DNA from: an uncultured Clostridium sp.
Lineage (GTDB): Bacteria > Bacillota > Clostridia > TANB77 > CAG-508
Direction: 5' to 3'
Assembly (NCBI GenBank): GCA_900553125.1
Contig: USCB01000001.1
Location: forward strand, 88,022-152,021
Length of the DNA: 64,000 nt
Below the pieces are notes generated by a model that was given only the letters and a program-made list of their open reading frames with translations, searched no databases and had not been told where the DNA came from. Position numbers and translations under genes: made by a program. Of this stretch, positions 1 through 8,539 are shown one piece after another. How positions within the stretch are numbered: the stretch's first letter is position 1; each line of letters starts with the position of its first letter.

Positions 1-2
1 AA

Positions 3-2516
3 TTAAATCTACCATGGTATAAGGATGTTGAAAAAATAAAAAAAGTTGTAATCGGATATGGAGTTGGAAATATATCTGATAATGCTTTTGTAGGATGCTC
101 AAATTTGACAGAAATAACAATACCTAGTAGTGTTACAAGTATAAGTAGTACAGCATTTTCAGGATGTAATAAATTAAATCAAATAATAACAGATAAAGAT
201 AGTACATATGTAACTAAATATGCTACAGATAATAATATAGCCTATAAGGTAATTACAGAAACTAAAAAATGGAATATAGGAAAAGATAGTGAAAATAGTG
301 TTGTAGCAGAATTAAGCGACGATGGAGTTCTAACAATAAGAGGAATTGGCGAAATGAAAGATAATGCAAATATTACTAAACCAATGCCAGAACAGGATTT
401 GTATAATTTACCATGGTATAAATATGTTGACGATATACAAAAAATTATAATAGAATATGGTGTAACAAATATATCTGAAAATGCTTTTGCTGGATGTTCA
501 AATTTAACTGAAATAACAATTCCAAGCACTGTTACAAGTATAAGTAGTACAGCATTCTCAGGATGTAATAAATTAAACCAAATAATAACAGATAAAGACA
601 ATACATACGTAACTAATTATGCTAAAAATAATAATATAAAATACCAATTATCTACAGATTTTTTAGCAACAGTAAGTTATTCAACAACAAGTTTAACAAA
701 TCAAAATGTAACAGTAACAATAACAGCAAACAGAGAAGTAACACAAATGACGCAAACAGGCTGGATAGCATCTACTGATAAAAAAATATTAACAAAAACA
801 TATGCAGCAAATGCAACAGAAACAATAACATTAAAAGACGCATTAGAAAACACAGTAGATGTTGAAATAAAAATAACGAATATAGACAAAACAGCACCTA
901 CAGTAACAGTAAAACAAGAATTATCAGCAGATAAAAAGAGCAATAAAGTAACAATAACAGCAAATGAAAAAATACAACAAGTAAGTGGATGGGACTTATC
1001 ATCAGACCAATTAACATTAACAAAAACATATACAGCCAATACTTTGAGTACAGGTGAAACAGTAACAATAAAAGATTTAGCAGGAAATACAACAACTCAA
1101 AAAATAATAGTAAGTGATATAGTTATAGAACCAGAATTAACAGCAACAGTAAGTTATTCAACAACAAGCCTAACAAATCAAAATGTAACAGCAACAATAA
1201 AAGCAAACAAAGAAATAACATCAGTAACAGGCTGGACATTATCTACAGATAAAAAAACATTAACCAAAACATACACAGCAAACACAACAGAAACAGTAAC
1301 AGTAAAAGACACATCAGGAAACACAAAAACAATATCAATACAAATAACAAATATAGACAAAACAGCACCTACTTTAAAAGTAGAAAAAACATTATCAGCA
1401 GATAAAAAAACAAACAAAGTAAAAATAACAGCAAATGAAGAAATAAAAACAGTAACAGGATGGACATTAGGAACAGATAAAAAAACATTAACAAAAACAT
1501 ATACAGAAAATAAAACAGAAAAAGTAACAATAACAGACCTAGCAGGAAATACAGCAGAAACAACAATAGAAATAACAAATATTGTTCAAACAGAAAAATT
1601 AACAGTATCTGTATCATACTCAACAAAAGCACAAACAAATGGAGAAGTTACAGTAACAATAACAGCAAATAAAGCAGTAAAAGAAGTAACAGGATGGACA
1701 TTAGGAGCAGACAAAAAAACATTAACAAAAAAATACACAGAAAATACAACAAATGCAGAAAATGTTACAATAACAGGTGAAGATGGACAAACAGAAGTAG
1801 TAACAATAGAAATAACAAATATAGATAAAGTAGCACCAAAAATACAAAAAATAACATACAATTTATCAGAAGACAAAAAAAGCAACATAGTAACAATACA
1901 AGCAGACAAAGAATTACAAAATCTAAATGGTTGGGAGTTATCAGCAAATAAGAAAACATTGACAAAAACATATACAGAAAACAAAGAAGAAGAAATAACA
2001 ATAACAGACATAGCAGGAAATACAGTAAAAACAACAATAAAAATCACAGATATAGAAGAAACATCAGAAACAAAAAAATTAAAAATAAATGTTGAATATA
2101 CTCAAATAGAAAATGGAATAGAGGCAAGAATAGTAGCTAATAATCAATTAGAAGAAGTAGAAGGATGGGAGTTATCGAAAGATAAACTTATGTTAAAAAA
2201 GACATATTATGAAACCACACAAGAAACAGTAATGGTAAAAGACATATATGGAAATATAGTACAAGTTAATATAAAGGTAATAAAAGAAGAAGAGGACAAT
2301 AATACAAATAATGGAAATACTGAAGACAACAATAACAATTCGCAAAATAATGCAAATAATTCATATAATCAAAAATATGAATCAGACAAAACATTGTCAT
2401 CAACAATATTACCAAAAACAGGATTTGGAAGAACAGTATTAGGTGCAATAGTAGTACTTGTAGTAGTTATGATATTCTTATATTTTAAAAATAGGTCTTT
2501 TAGAGATATTAAATAA
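3..2516 (+). CDS. LPXTG-anchored surface protein with BspA-like leucine-rich repeats and Ig-like repeats (5' partial)
   Basis: The frame is open to the left edge, so the N-terminus lies outside the window. The visible part starts with BspA/LRR_5-type repeats (IPSTVTSISSTAFSGC) present in at least two near-identical copies. About seven tandem Ig-like repeats of 70-80 residues follow, each built on GWTLSTDKKTLTKTYTAN and often ending ITNIDKTAPT. Next comes an Asn-rich linker, then LPKTG, a hydrophobic segment and a basic tail. This is a classic sortase signal, so the protein is probably linked to peptidoglycan. A sortase gene lies at 10151-10837. Adhesion is inferred from architecture only. The Ig-like repeats are similar enough to recombine or misassemble. 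Confidence 0.85.
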   Translation, partial: LNLPWYKDVEKIKKVVIGYGVGNISDNAFVGCSNLTEITIPSSVTSISSTAFSGCNKLNQIITDKDSTYVTKYATDNNIAYKVITETKKWNIGKDSENSVVAELSDDGVLTIRGIGEMKDNANITKPMPEQDLYNLPWYKYVDDIQKIIIEYGVTNISENAFAGCSNLTEITIPSTVTSISSTAFSGCNKLNQIITDKDNTYVTNYAKNNNIKYQLSTDFLATVSYSTTSLTNQNVTVTITANREVTQMTQTGWIASTDKKILTKTYAANATETITLKDALENTVDVEIKITNIDKTAPTVTVKQELSADKKSNKVTITANEKIQQVSGWDLSSDQLTLTKTYTANTLSTGETVTIKDLAGNTTTQKIIVSDIVIEPELTATVSYSTTSLTNQNVTATIKANKEITSVTGWTLSTDKKTLTKTYTANTTETVTVKDTSGNTKTISIQITNIDKTAPTLKVEKTLSADKKTNKVKITANEEIKTVTGWTLGTDKKTLTKTYTENKTEKVTITDLAGNTAETTIEITNIVQTEKLTVSVSYSTKAQTNGEVTVTITANKAVKEVTGWTLGADKKTLTKKYTENTTNAENVTITGEDGQTEVVTIEITNIDKVAPKIQKITYNLSEDKKSNIVTIQADKELQNLNGWELSANKKTLTKTYTENKEEEITITDIAGNTVKTTIKITDIEETSETKKLKINVEYTQIENGIEARIVANNQLEEVEGWELSKDKLMLKKTYYETTQETVMVKDIYGNIVQVNIKVIKEEEDNNTNNGNTEDNNNNSQNNANNSYNQKYESDKTLSSTILPKTGFGRTVLGAIVVLVVVMIFLYFKNRSFRDIK

Positions 2517-2520
2517 AAAC

Positions 2521-2558
2521 ATAAAGCTATAGAGTTGAAAAATACTTTATAGCTTTAT
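2521..2558 (+). terminator. Terminator after the surface protein
   Basis: An 11-bp stem pairs 2521-2531 with 2548-2558, five bases after the surface-protein stop. It separates that gene from the lexA region. Confidence 0.6.
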
Positions 2559-2586
2559 ATATGACTTGAATAAGGAGGCAGTAAAA

Positions 2587-2712
2587 ATGGCAGAAAAAAA
2601 GAATGATACATTGAGAGCAGCAAGGATAGAAATGAATTACTTAACAGGAGATGCAGAAGTTAGAAGAATGGCTGAATTAAGAGAAAAATGCAAAAAACAA
2701 AATTTTGTTTGA
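2587..2712 (+). CDS. 41-residue small protein resembling the C-terminal tail of Rpn/PD-(D/E)XK transposase-family nucleases
   Basis: The ATG follows a very strong AAGGAGG at good spacing, so translation is likely. The peptide contains MNYLTGDAEVRRMAELREK, which resembles from memory the C-terminal segment of Rpn/PDDEXK-type proteins (MNYLTGDEE..RLAELREK). No nuclease core is present upstream, and an independent terminator lies in front. It is either a remnant or a stand-alone small protein like the short C-terminal products reported for rpn genes. Its last codons overlap the lexA -35 box. Homology is by recollection and not tested. Confidence 0.5.
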   Translation: MAEKKNDTLRAARIEMNYLTGDAEVRRMAELREKCKKQNFV

Positions 2713-2754
2713 CAAAACTAAATTTGTATGATATTATAAATTCAAATTTAGTTT
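2709..2754 (+). promoter_or_regulatory. lexA promoter with 12-bp inverted repeat (candidate operator)
   Basis: TTGACA (2709-2714) and TATTAT (2732-2737) are separated by 17 bases. A perfect inverted repeat, AAACTAAATTTG at 2715-2726 and its complement at 2743-2754, brackets the -10 box. The position suits autorepression by LexA. The arms do not match the Bacillus CGAAC-N4-GTTCG box, so binding is inferred. Confidence 0.6.
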
Positions 2755-2768
2755 GGAGAGTGATATAA

Positions 2769-3419
2769 ATGCCAAGAAAAGCACAAGAATTAAATAAAAG
2801 AGAAAAAGCAATATTAAAATTCATTGAAAAAAAAATAGTAGAAGATGGATATCCACCATCAGTAAGAGAAATAGGAAAAGCGGTAGGACTTAGTTCAACA
2901 GCAACAGTACATGGATATTTAGCAAAATTAAGAGAAAAGGGGTACATAAAAAAAGAAGACAAAAAGGGAAGAACTTTAAAATTACTAAAAGGAGGAAATG
3001 GAGAACCAATAGACAGCTCTCCAAAAAACTTCTATGCAGAAAAAGAATTAATTGATGTACCACTTGTAGGAAAAATAACAGCAGGAATGCCAATATTAGC
3101 AGTTGAAAATGTAACAGATACATTCCCAATACCTATAGATTTCGTGGGAAATTCAGACTGTTTCATGTTAACAGTAAGAGGAGAAAGTATGATAGAGGCT
3201 GGAATATTAGACGGAGATTATATTCTAGTAAGAAAACAATCAGATGCTATAAATGGTCAAATTGTAGTAGCATTGATAGAAGATGAGGCAACAGTAAAAA
3301 CATTTTATAAAGAAAAAGATTATATACGTTTACAACCAGAAAACCCAACAATGGATCCTATAATAGTTCCAGATTGCAAGATTTTAGGAAAAGTTATAGG
3401 AGTATTTAGAAAAATGTAA
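2769..3419 (+). CDS. lexA: LexA repressor (SOS regulator, self-cleaving)
   Basis: This is a 216-residue LexA of standard length. An N-terminal winged helix (about 1-73, with PPSVREIGKAVGLSSTATVHG) is followed by an S24 peptidase domain. The Ala105-Gly106 cleavage bond (ITAGMP), the catalytic Ser140 in GESM and Lys177 in EATVKTF are all visible. It should repress DNA-damage genes and cleave itself when RecA filaments form. GGAGAG precedes the ATG. It probably heads an operon with the downstream membrane protein and mltG. An inverted repeat overlaps its own promoter. Confidence 0.96.
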   Translation: MPRKAQELNKREKAILKFIEKKIVEDGYPPSVREIGKAVGLSSTATVHGYLAKLREKGYIKKEDKKGRTLKLLKGGNGEPIDSSPKNFYAEKELIDVPLVGKITAGMPILAVENVTDTFPIPIDFVGNSDCFMLTVRGESMIEAGILDGDYILVRKQSDAINGQIVVALIEDEATVKTFYKEKDYIRLQPENPTMDPIIVPDCKILGKVIGVFRKM

Positions 3420-3443
3420 TACAGATATAAAAAGGAGAAATTA

Positions 3444-4388
3444 ATGTCAAAAAAAAAATCTAAACATACCAAAAATAAAAAACATACAAATAAAAGCTAT
3501 ATATTTTTAGCTTTTATTTGTGTGTTTATTTTAATAATTATTATTTGTTCAAAAAATAAAACAGAACAAATACAAACTAAGCAGACAGAACTTATTATAA
3601 ATAACGAAAATATTACACAAAACTTACAAGACAAAATAATTAATGAAAATGGAAAAACATATATGAGTTTTGATGATATAAAAAACTATATAGATAAAAA
3701 TTTATATAAAGAAACAGAAACCAATTTAATAATAACAACAGGAGATAAAAAAGTAGCAGCAATGAAACAAGGAGAAGATAATATCGAAATAAATGGTTCT
3801 AATCAAAAAAATAAAAATATTGTAGAAGAAAAAAATGGAAAAGAATATATAGCAATATCAGAACTTGAAAATGTATATGATTATAATTTTACATATATAG
3901 AATCAAGCAATATAGCAGTAATAGACAGTTTAAATAAACAATATATAAAAGCATGTGCAAAAAAAAACATTAAAATAAAAAAAGAAAATAAAATAATGTC
4001 AAAAACAATAGATAAAGTACAAAAAGGAAAATGGTTAGTTTATATTTCAGAAGAAAATGGTATAGCAAAAGTAAGAACACAAAATGGGAAAATAGGATAT
4101 GTAAAAAATAATTTGTTAGATAATTTTGTTACAGAAAGAGAAGATTTTAATGTTAAAGATGAAGAAAACAAAAGTGATGAAACCTTAGAATATGATATAA
4201 CTAAAAAAGATATAACGACTTTTGAAAAAAGAAAAAAGATTATAAATTTAATCTTGCAAGAAACTATAAAAAATGATAAGATGTATGTGACAGTAATATA
4301 CAAAGGAAACAATAATGATGAATACGAAAGATTCAAAATTGAAAGTGTTCCTGTTTTACGAGAGTGTGGAATAAAAGTGAATATATAA
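3444..4388 (+). CDS. Membrane-anchored extracellular protein with copper-amine-oxidase-N-like and SH3-like regions
   Basis: The 314-residue protein has a Lys-rich start, one membrane segment (about 20-38) and an extracytoplasmic remainder. Repeats of the form NGKTYMSFDDIKNYID and NGKEYIAISELENVYD resemble the copper amine oxidase N-like beta repeats found in Clostridia envelope proteins. Residues of about 170-225 (GKWLVYISEENGIAKVRTQNG) look like a bacterial SH3 domain. A role at the cell wall is inferred from its place between lexA and mltG. AAAGGAG sets the start. No enzyme motif was seen. Confidence 0.6.
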   Translation: MSKKKSKHTKNKKHTNKSYIFLAFICVFILIIIICSKNKTEQIQTKQTELIINNENITQNLQDKIINENGKTYMSFDDIKNYIDKNLYKETETNLIITTGDKKVAAMKQGEDNIEINGSNQKNKNIVEEKNGKEYIAISELENVYDYNFTYIESSNIAVIDSLNKQYIKACAKKNIKIKKENKIMSKTIDKVQKGKWLVYISEENGIAKVRTQNGKIGYVKNNLLDNFVTEREDFNVKDEENKSDETLEYDITKKDITTFEKRKKIINLILQETIKNDKMYVTVIYKGNNNDEYERFKIESVPVLRECGIKVNI

Positions 4389-4403
4389 GAAAGAGGATAT
4401 ACT

Positions 4404-5504
4404 ATGAAGAAAAAAGGATATATAATATTAGGTATAATATTTTTAGTAATATTAATTGGAATAATTTCATCTGTTATATGGTACAACCTAGAAATGAAAC
4501 AACCGAATAAAAATTCATCTCAGAACATAAATGCAATTGTAGAAATAAAATCAGGAATAAGTACAAATGAAATACTAAATACATTAAAGAAAAATGGAGT
4601 AATAAAAAACAAATTGGCATCAAAAATATACCTAGGTTTACATGAAGTTAAAAATTTACAAGCGGGAAAATATTCATTTACAGGAAATGAAACATTACCA
4701 GAGGTAGTAGAAATATTATCATCAGGAAAAGTAATGGATGAAACAGTAACAATTACATTTCTTGAAGGAAAAAATATGCGTTATATAGCATCAACTATAG
4801 CAGAAAAAACTAATAATACAACTAATGATGTATATAAAGTATTAGAGAATAAAACTTACATAGAAAATCTTATTGAAAAATATTGGTTTTTAACAGAAAG
4901 CATCCAAGATACAAGTATTTATTATCCATTAGAAGGATATTTATATCCTGATACATATAGTTTTGAAAATAAAGATGTAGATGTAAAAACTATTTTTGAA
5001 AAAATGCTAGATAAAATGGACAAGGTTTTAACAAAACATAAAAAAAATATACAACAAAGTAAATATTCTGTACATGAAATATTAACAATGGCATCAATAG
5101 TAGAATTAGAGGGAAATAATTCAAAAAATCGTTCTCAAATAGCAAGAGTTATATATAATAGATTAGACAGCAATATGTCATTGGGAAGTGATGTAACAAC
5201 ATATTATGCAATAAAAGTTGATATGAGTGAAAGAGATTTATATACAAAAGAAATAAATACTTATAATGCATACAATACTAGAGGACCTAAAATGGAAGGA
5301 AAATTACCAATAGGACCAATATCTACAGTGTCAGAGGAATCTATTACAGCAGTTTTAAGTCCTGCTAATGGAGAATATTTATATTTTGTAGCAGATAAAA
5401 ATGGAGATATATACTTTTCAAATACGTATGAGCAACATCAAGAAACAATAGAAGTATTGAAGAAAAAAGGTTTATGGTATGAATATGCACAAGAAAGTAA
5501 ATAA
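4404..5504 (+). CDS. mltG: Endolytic murein transglycosylase MltG (YceG-like)
   Basis: The 366-residue protein has an N-terminal membrane anchor (about 5-27), a LysM-like segment (GISTNEILNTLKKNGVI) and the YceG catalytic domain. ASIVELEG holds the catalytic Glu, followed by RSQIARVIYNRL and the family-typical SPANGEYLYFVAD close to the C-terminus. MltG cuts nascent glycan strands and so limits their length. It lies 15 bases after the preceding gene, and AAGAGG precedes the ATG. A terminator follows the stop directly. Confidence 0.93.
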   Translation: MKKKGYIILGIIFLVILIGIISSVIWYNLEMKQPNKNSSQNINAIVEIKSGISTNEILNTLKKNGVIKNKLASKIYLGLHEVKNLQAGKYSFTGNETLPEVVEILSSGKVMDETVTITFLEGKNMRYIASTIAEKTNNTTNDVYKVLENKTYIENLIEKYWFLTESIQDTSIYYPLEGYLYPDTYSFENKDVDVKTIFEKMLDKMDKVLTKHKKNIQQSKYSVHEILTMASIVELEGNNSKNRSQIARVIYNRLDSNMSLGSDVTTYYAIKVDMSERDLYTKEINTYNAYNTRGPKMEGKLPIGPISTVSEESITAVLSPANGEYLYFVADKNGDIYFSNTYEQHQETIEVLKKKGLWYEYAQESK

Positions 5505-5537
5505 AAAGCATGTCTTTTGACTTGCTTTTTATTTTTA
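5503..5537 (+). terminator. Terminator after mltG
   Basis: AAAAAGCA (5503-5510) pairs with TGCTTTTT (5523-5530) and is followed by T-rich sequence. The stem overlaps the mltG stop codon. Confidence 0.65.
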
Positions 5538-5635
5538 TTTGTGATAATTTAAAAAAAGAATAAAAATATTCATTTTTAGTATTTTTTATAAATATAATTA
5601 GTACTAAACAATAAAAAAAGGAGCGTGTTTGCGCT

Positions 5636-6511
5636 ATGAAAAAAATTATATTTAAAGGCTGTGGAACAGCAATTGCAACACCATTTACAAAAGAAGGTGT
5701 AAATTTACATGAATTTGAAAGACTTGTAGAAGAGCAAATAAAAAAAGGAGTAGATAGTTTAATAGTATGTGGAACTACAGGAGAATCTGCTACTATGACA
5801 GAAGAAGAGAGATTACAAACGATAGAATGTGCGGTAAAGGTAGCAAAAGGGAGAGTTCCAATTATTGCAGGAACAGGTTCAAATAATACAAAAAATGTCA
5901 TTGAAATGAATAAGAAAGTTGAAAGAATAGGTGTAGATGGAGTATTAATAGTAACACCATATTATAATAAAACAACACAAGAAGGATTAATTAAACATTA
6001 TAGTGAGATTGCAAAAAATACGACTTTACCAATTATTTTATATAATGTACCAAGTAGAACAGGTGTAAATATAAAACCAGAAACAGCATTAGAATTGTCA
6101 AAAATTGAAAATATAGTAGCTATTAAAGAGGCTAGTGGAGATTTATCTCAAATAGCACAAGTAGCCAATCTATGTGGGGAAAATTTAAGTATATATTCTG
6201 GTAATGATGACCAAATTTTGCCTATACTATCTTTAGGAGGAATCGGTGTAATATCAGTGCTTTCAAACATAAAACCAAAATATACACATGATATGTGTTA
6301 TAATTACTTCAATGGGGAAACAAAAAAAGCAACTGAAATGCAAATACATGCTATTCCATTAATAAACTCATTATTTTCAGAAGTAAATCCAATACCAGTA
6401 AAAGAGGCTTTAAATATTATAGGATATGAATTTGGACAGCCAAGACTTCCACTTATACCTATGAGTAATGATAAAAAAGAGATATTAAAAAAGTGCATAG
6501 ATGAATTTTAG
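5636..6511 (+). CDS. dapA: 4-hydroxy-tetrahydrodipicolinate synthase
   Basis: The 291-residue TIM-barrel enzyme condenses pyruvate with aspartate semialdehyde, the first committed step to diaminopimelate and lysine. The signature CGTTGESATMTEEE is near residue 45. The Schiff-base Lys164 lies in VAIKEASGD, and a Tyr lies in ILYNVPSRTG. AAAGGAG is about 13 bases from the ATG. The gap can fold into a small hairpin (AGCG...CGCT), which would shorten the effective spacing. No lysine riboswitch was recognised in the roughly 100-base leader. It groups with dapB at 7101; asd is at 22 kb. Confidence 0.96.
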   Translation: MKKIIFKGCGTAIATPFTKEGVNLHEFERLVEEQIKKGVDSLIVCGTTGESATMTEEERLQTIECAVKVAKGRVPIIAGTGSNNTKNVIEMNKKVERIGVDGVLIVTPYYNKTTQEGLIKHYSEIAKNTTLPIILYNVPSRTGVNIKPETALELSKIENIVAIKEASGDLSQIAQVANLCGENLSIYSGNDDQILPILSLGGIGVISVLSNIKPKYTHDMCYNYFNGETKKATEMQIHAIPLINSLFSEVNPIPVKEALNIIGYEFGQPRLPLIPMSNDKKEILKKCIDEF

Positions 6512-6534
6512 CAAAATTTTCATATTTTTAATTA

Positions 6535-6563
6535 TTGTACTATAGATAAAAAAATGTTATAAT
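6535..6563 (+). promoter_or_regulatory. Promoter for the HD gene-dapB operon
   Basis: TTGTAC (6535-6540) and TATAAT (6558-6563) have a 17-base spacer. The -10 box overlaps an upstream in-frame ATG, which therefore cannot be the translation start of the HD gene. Confidence 0.7.
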
Positions 6564-6594
6564 GAAAAAGATTATAACACAGGAGAGAAAAGAA

Positions 6595-7104
6595 ATGGTT
6601 ACAAAAAAAGAAAAAATAATTGAAGATAAAGATTATATGAATTTGATTGCTGATTTATTAAATCAAGAAAAGGTACAGCAAATGAAACAATATAGGCAAC
6701 ATCATAATATGAATTGTTTTGACCATTGCCTATTTGTTTCATATAATACATATTTGATTTGTAAAAACCATCATTTGGATTATATATCAGCTGCAAGAGC
6801 AGGATTATTACATGATTTATTTCTGTATGATTGGAGAAAACGTGAAAATGGAAGAAAAGGGTTACATGCTTTCACACATGGAAAAACGGCTTATGAACAA
6901 GCATCTACATTTTTAAACTTAAATGACAAAGAAAAAGATATTATAATAAAACACATGTGGCCTGTAACATTAGCAATTCCGAAATACAAAGAAACATTTA
7001 TAATAACTTTAGTAGACAAATATTTTGCAGTAGCAGAAGCATTTATAAAAATTAAAAATCAGAATGATAAAATAAAACAAGTAAAGGAGAAGATAACAAA
7101 ATGA
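6595..7104 (+). CDS. HD-domain phosphohydrolase
   Basis: The 169-residue protein has the HD signature: His residues in MNCFDHCLFVS and LLHDLFLYDW, with a later His in IIIKHMWPVT. The family hydrolyses phosphate esters, often nucleotides, with divalent metal; the substrate here is unknown. The start at 6595 is chosen because AGGAG precedes it and the upstream in-frame ATG at 6562 lies inside the promoter. Its stop overlaps the dapB start as ATGA, so the two are translationally coupled. The sequence does not explain why it sits between dapA and dapB. Confidence 0.8.
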   Translation: MVTKKEKIIEDKDYMNLIADLLNQEKVQQMKQYRQHHNMNCFDHCLFVSYNTYLICKNHHLDYISAARAGLLHDLFLYDWRKRENGRKGLHAFTHGKTAYEQASTFLNLNDKEKDIIIKHMWPVTLAIPKYKETFIITLVDKYFAVAEAFIKIKNQNDKIKQVKEKITK

Positions 7105-7862
7105 TAGAAGTAATGGTAAATGGATGTAATGGAAAAATGGGACAAATTGTCAGCGAATTAGTAGATAAGAATAAAAATATGATATTAAAATGCGGGACAG
7201 ATAAAGTTGATACTGGTTATCTAACTTATCCTGTATATACAGATTTAGGACAAATACCAGAAAAACCAGATGTAATAATTGATTTTTCTATACCTGTTGC
7301 AACTTTTAATGTTTTAGAATATGCCAAAGAAAATAATGTACCAATTGTAATTGCAACAACAGGTTTTACAGGAGAAGAGGAAAAGAAAATAGCAGAATAT
7401 TCGAATTATATACCGGTCTTTAAATCAGCTAATATGTCATTTAGTATAAATATGTTCCAACATATACTCAAAGAAATTAGTCCAAAATTAAAAGATTCTG
7501 ATATTGAGATAATAGAAACACATCATAACAGGAAAATTGATAGTCCAAGTGGAACTGCCCAAATGCTTGCAGATACAATAAATGAAGCTTTAGGTGGAGG
7601 ATATGTGTGTGAATATGATAGACATGGTAAACATGAAAAGAGGTCAAAAAATGAAATTGGTATGACTTCAATTCGTGGTGGAAATATTGTTGGAGAGCAT
7701 ACTGTTAAATTTTTTGGAGATTCTGAAACTTTTGAAATAAAACATACTTCATATTCAAGAAACGTTTTTGCAGAAGGTGCTATTAGAGCTGCTGAGTTTA
7801 TTGTTAAGAAAGAAAAAGGATTATATAATATGGATGATTTGGTATGTGAAGATGAAAAATAA
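7101..7862 (+). CDS. dapB: 4-hydroxy-tetrahydrodipicolinate reductase
   Basis: The 253-residue protein has an N-terminal Rossmann motif (VNGCNGKMGQ) and the DapB active-site signature HHNRKIDSPSGTA near residue 141, including the catalytic His pair and Lys145. It reduces the DapA product with NAD(P)H on the way to diaminopimelate for peptidoglycan and lysine. The start overlaps the HD gene stop by four bases (ATGA). A terminator follows. Confidence 0.96.
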   Translation: MIEVMVNGCNGKMGQIVSELVDKNKNMILKCGTDKVDTGYLTYPVYTDLGQIPEKPDVIIDFSIPVATFNVLEYAKENNVPIVIATTGFTGEEEKKIAEYSNYIPVFKSANMSFSINMFQHILKEISPKLKDSDIEIIETHHNRKIDSPSGTAQMLADTINEALGGGYVCEYDRHGKHEKRSKNEIGMTSIRGGNIVGEHTVKFFGDSETFEIKHTSYSRNVFAEGAIRAAEFIVKKEKGLYNMDDLVCEDEK

Positions 7863-7872
7863 TAATTATATA

Positions 7873-7905
7873 AAAATGTAGGAGCTATAAATGTTCCTAC
7901 ATTTT
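7873..7905 (+). terminator. Terminator after dapB
   Basis: An 11-bp stem, AAAATGTAGGA (7873-7883) with its complement at 7895-7905, is followed by a short T-rich tail. Confidence 0.7.
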
Positions 7906-8032
7906 GATTTCTACTTTGAAGTTTATTTTTTAGATATCATAATATGAATAAAACAAATAAAAAAATAACAAAAACAAAATAAATTAATATAATATATAAA
8001 GAGTGCAAATTACTCTTAAGGAGGAGATAAAA

Positions 8033-8437
8033 ATGTATAAAAGAAATTGTACTTCCTTTATATCTATATTAATTGGAATAATTTCAGGAATAATAGTAGG
8101 ATATAATGTATATTTAACGCTTATACCAGAAATAGTAATAGGATTATGGGTAGGGTTAGGTATAGGATTAGGAACACTATTAATATTATTCCTAACAAGT
8201 TTATTTATATGTGGAAGAAAAGAAAGTTGCATATGTGAAAATGGAAATAATCTAATAATTTCAGCATTAGGAACAATAGTAACCACAATAATAGGCTTAT
8301 CAATAACAATAGTATCTGAATCAATAGGAATAGCAATACTAATAGGTCTTGCAACACTATTTTTAATAATGACATTATTAACTATAGTAAAAACAATATA
8401 TTGCTTAGTAAATATAAACTGTAGATGTAAAGAATAA
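8033..8437 (+). CDS. Small multi-pass membrane protein with cysteine pairs
   Basis: This 134-residue protein has about four hydrophobic segments rich in Ile and Gly. Cysteines occur at the loop ends (FICGRKESCICENG and the C-terminal NCRCKE). GGAGGAG lies directly before the ATG at 8033; an upstream in-frame GTG lacks a site. It stands alone between two terminators. I do not recognise the family and cannot assign a function. The Cys pairs could bind metal or form disulfides. Confidence 0.7.
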   Translation: MYKRNCTSFISILIGIISGIIVGYNVYLTLIPEIVIGLWVGLGIGLGTLLILFLTSLFICGRKESCICENGNNLIISALGTIVTTIIGLSITIVSESIGIAILIGLATLFLIMTLLTIVKTIYCLVNINCRCKE

Positions 8438-8440
8438 AAT

Positions 8441-8473
8441 AAAAATCTCTTGGTTATAAGCCAAGAGATTTTT
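8441..8473 (+). terminator. Strong intrinsic terminator
   Basis: A perfect 13-bp stem, AAAAATCTCTTGG (8441-8453) with 8461-8473, has a 7-base loop and ends in five T. Confidence 0.9.
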
Positions 8474-8539
8474 ATTGTAATAAAACGATTTTTATACACA
8501 TATAAATTAAAAAGAAAAACAAAGGAAGTGGTGAATTAT

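Noticed and set aside
898..2448. Long minus-strand open frames across the surface-protein gene
   Set aside because: They are Leu/Phe/Val-rich shadows of an A-rich repetitive coding strand, without ribosome sites or domains.
5531..5635. Lysine riboswitch or T-box before dapA
   Set aside because: The leader is short and AT-rich with no recognisable conserved core of either class.
8450..8539. Upstream start for the SpoIVFA-like gene
   Set aside because: The first codons lie inside the preceding terminator hairpin; ATG 8540 has a ribosome site.
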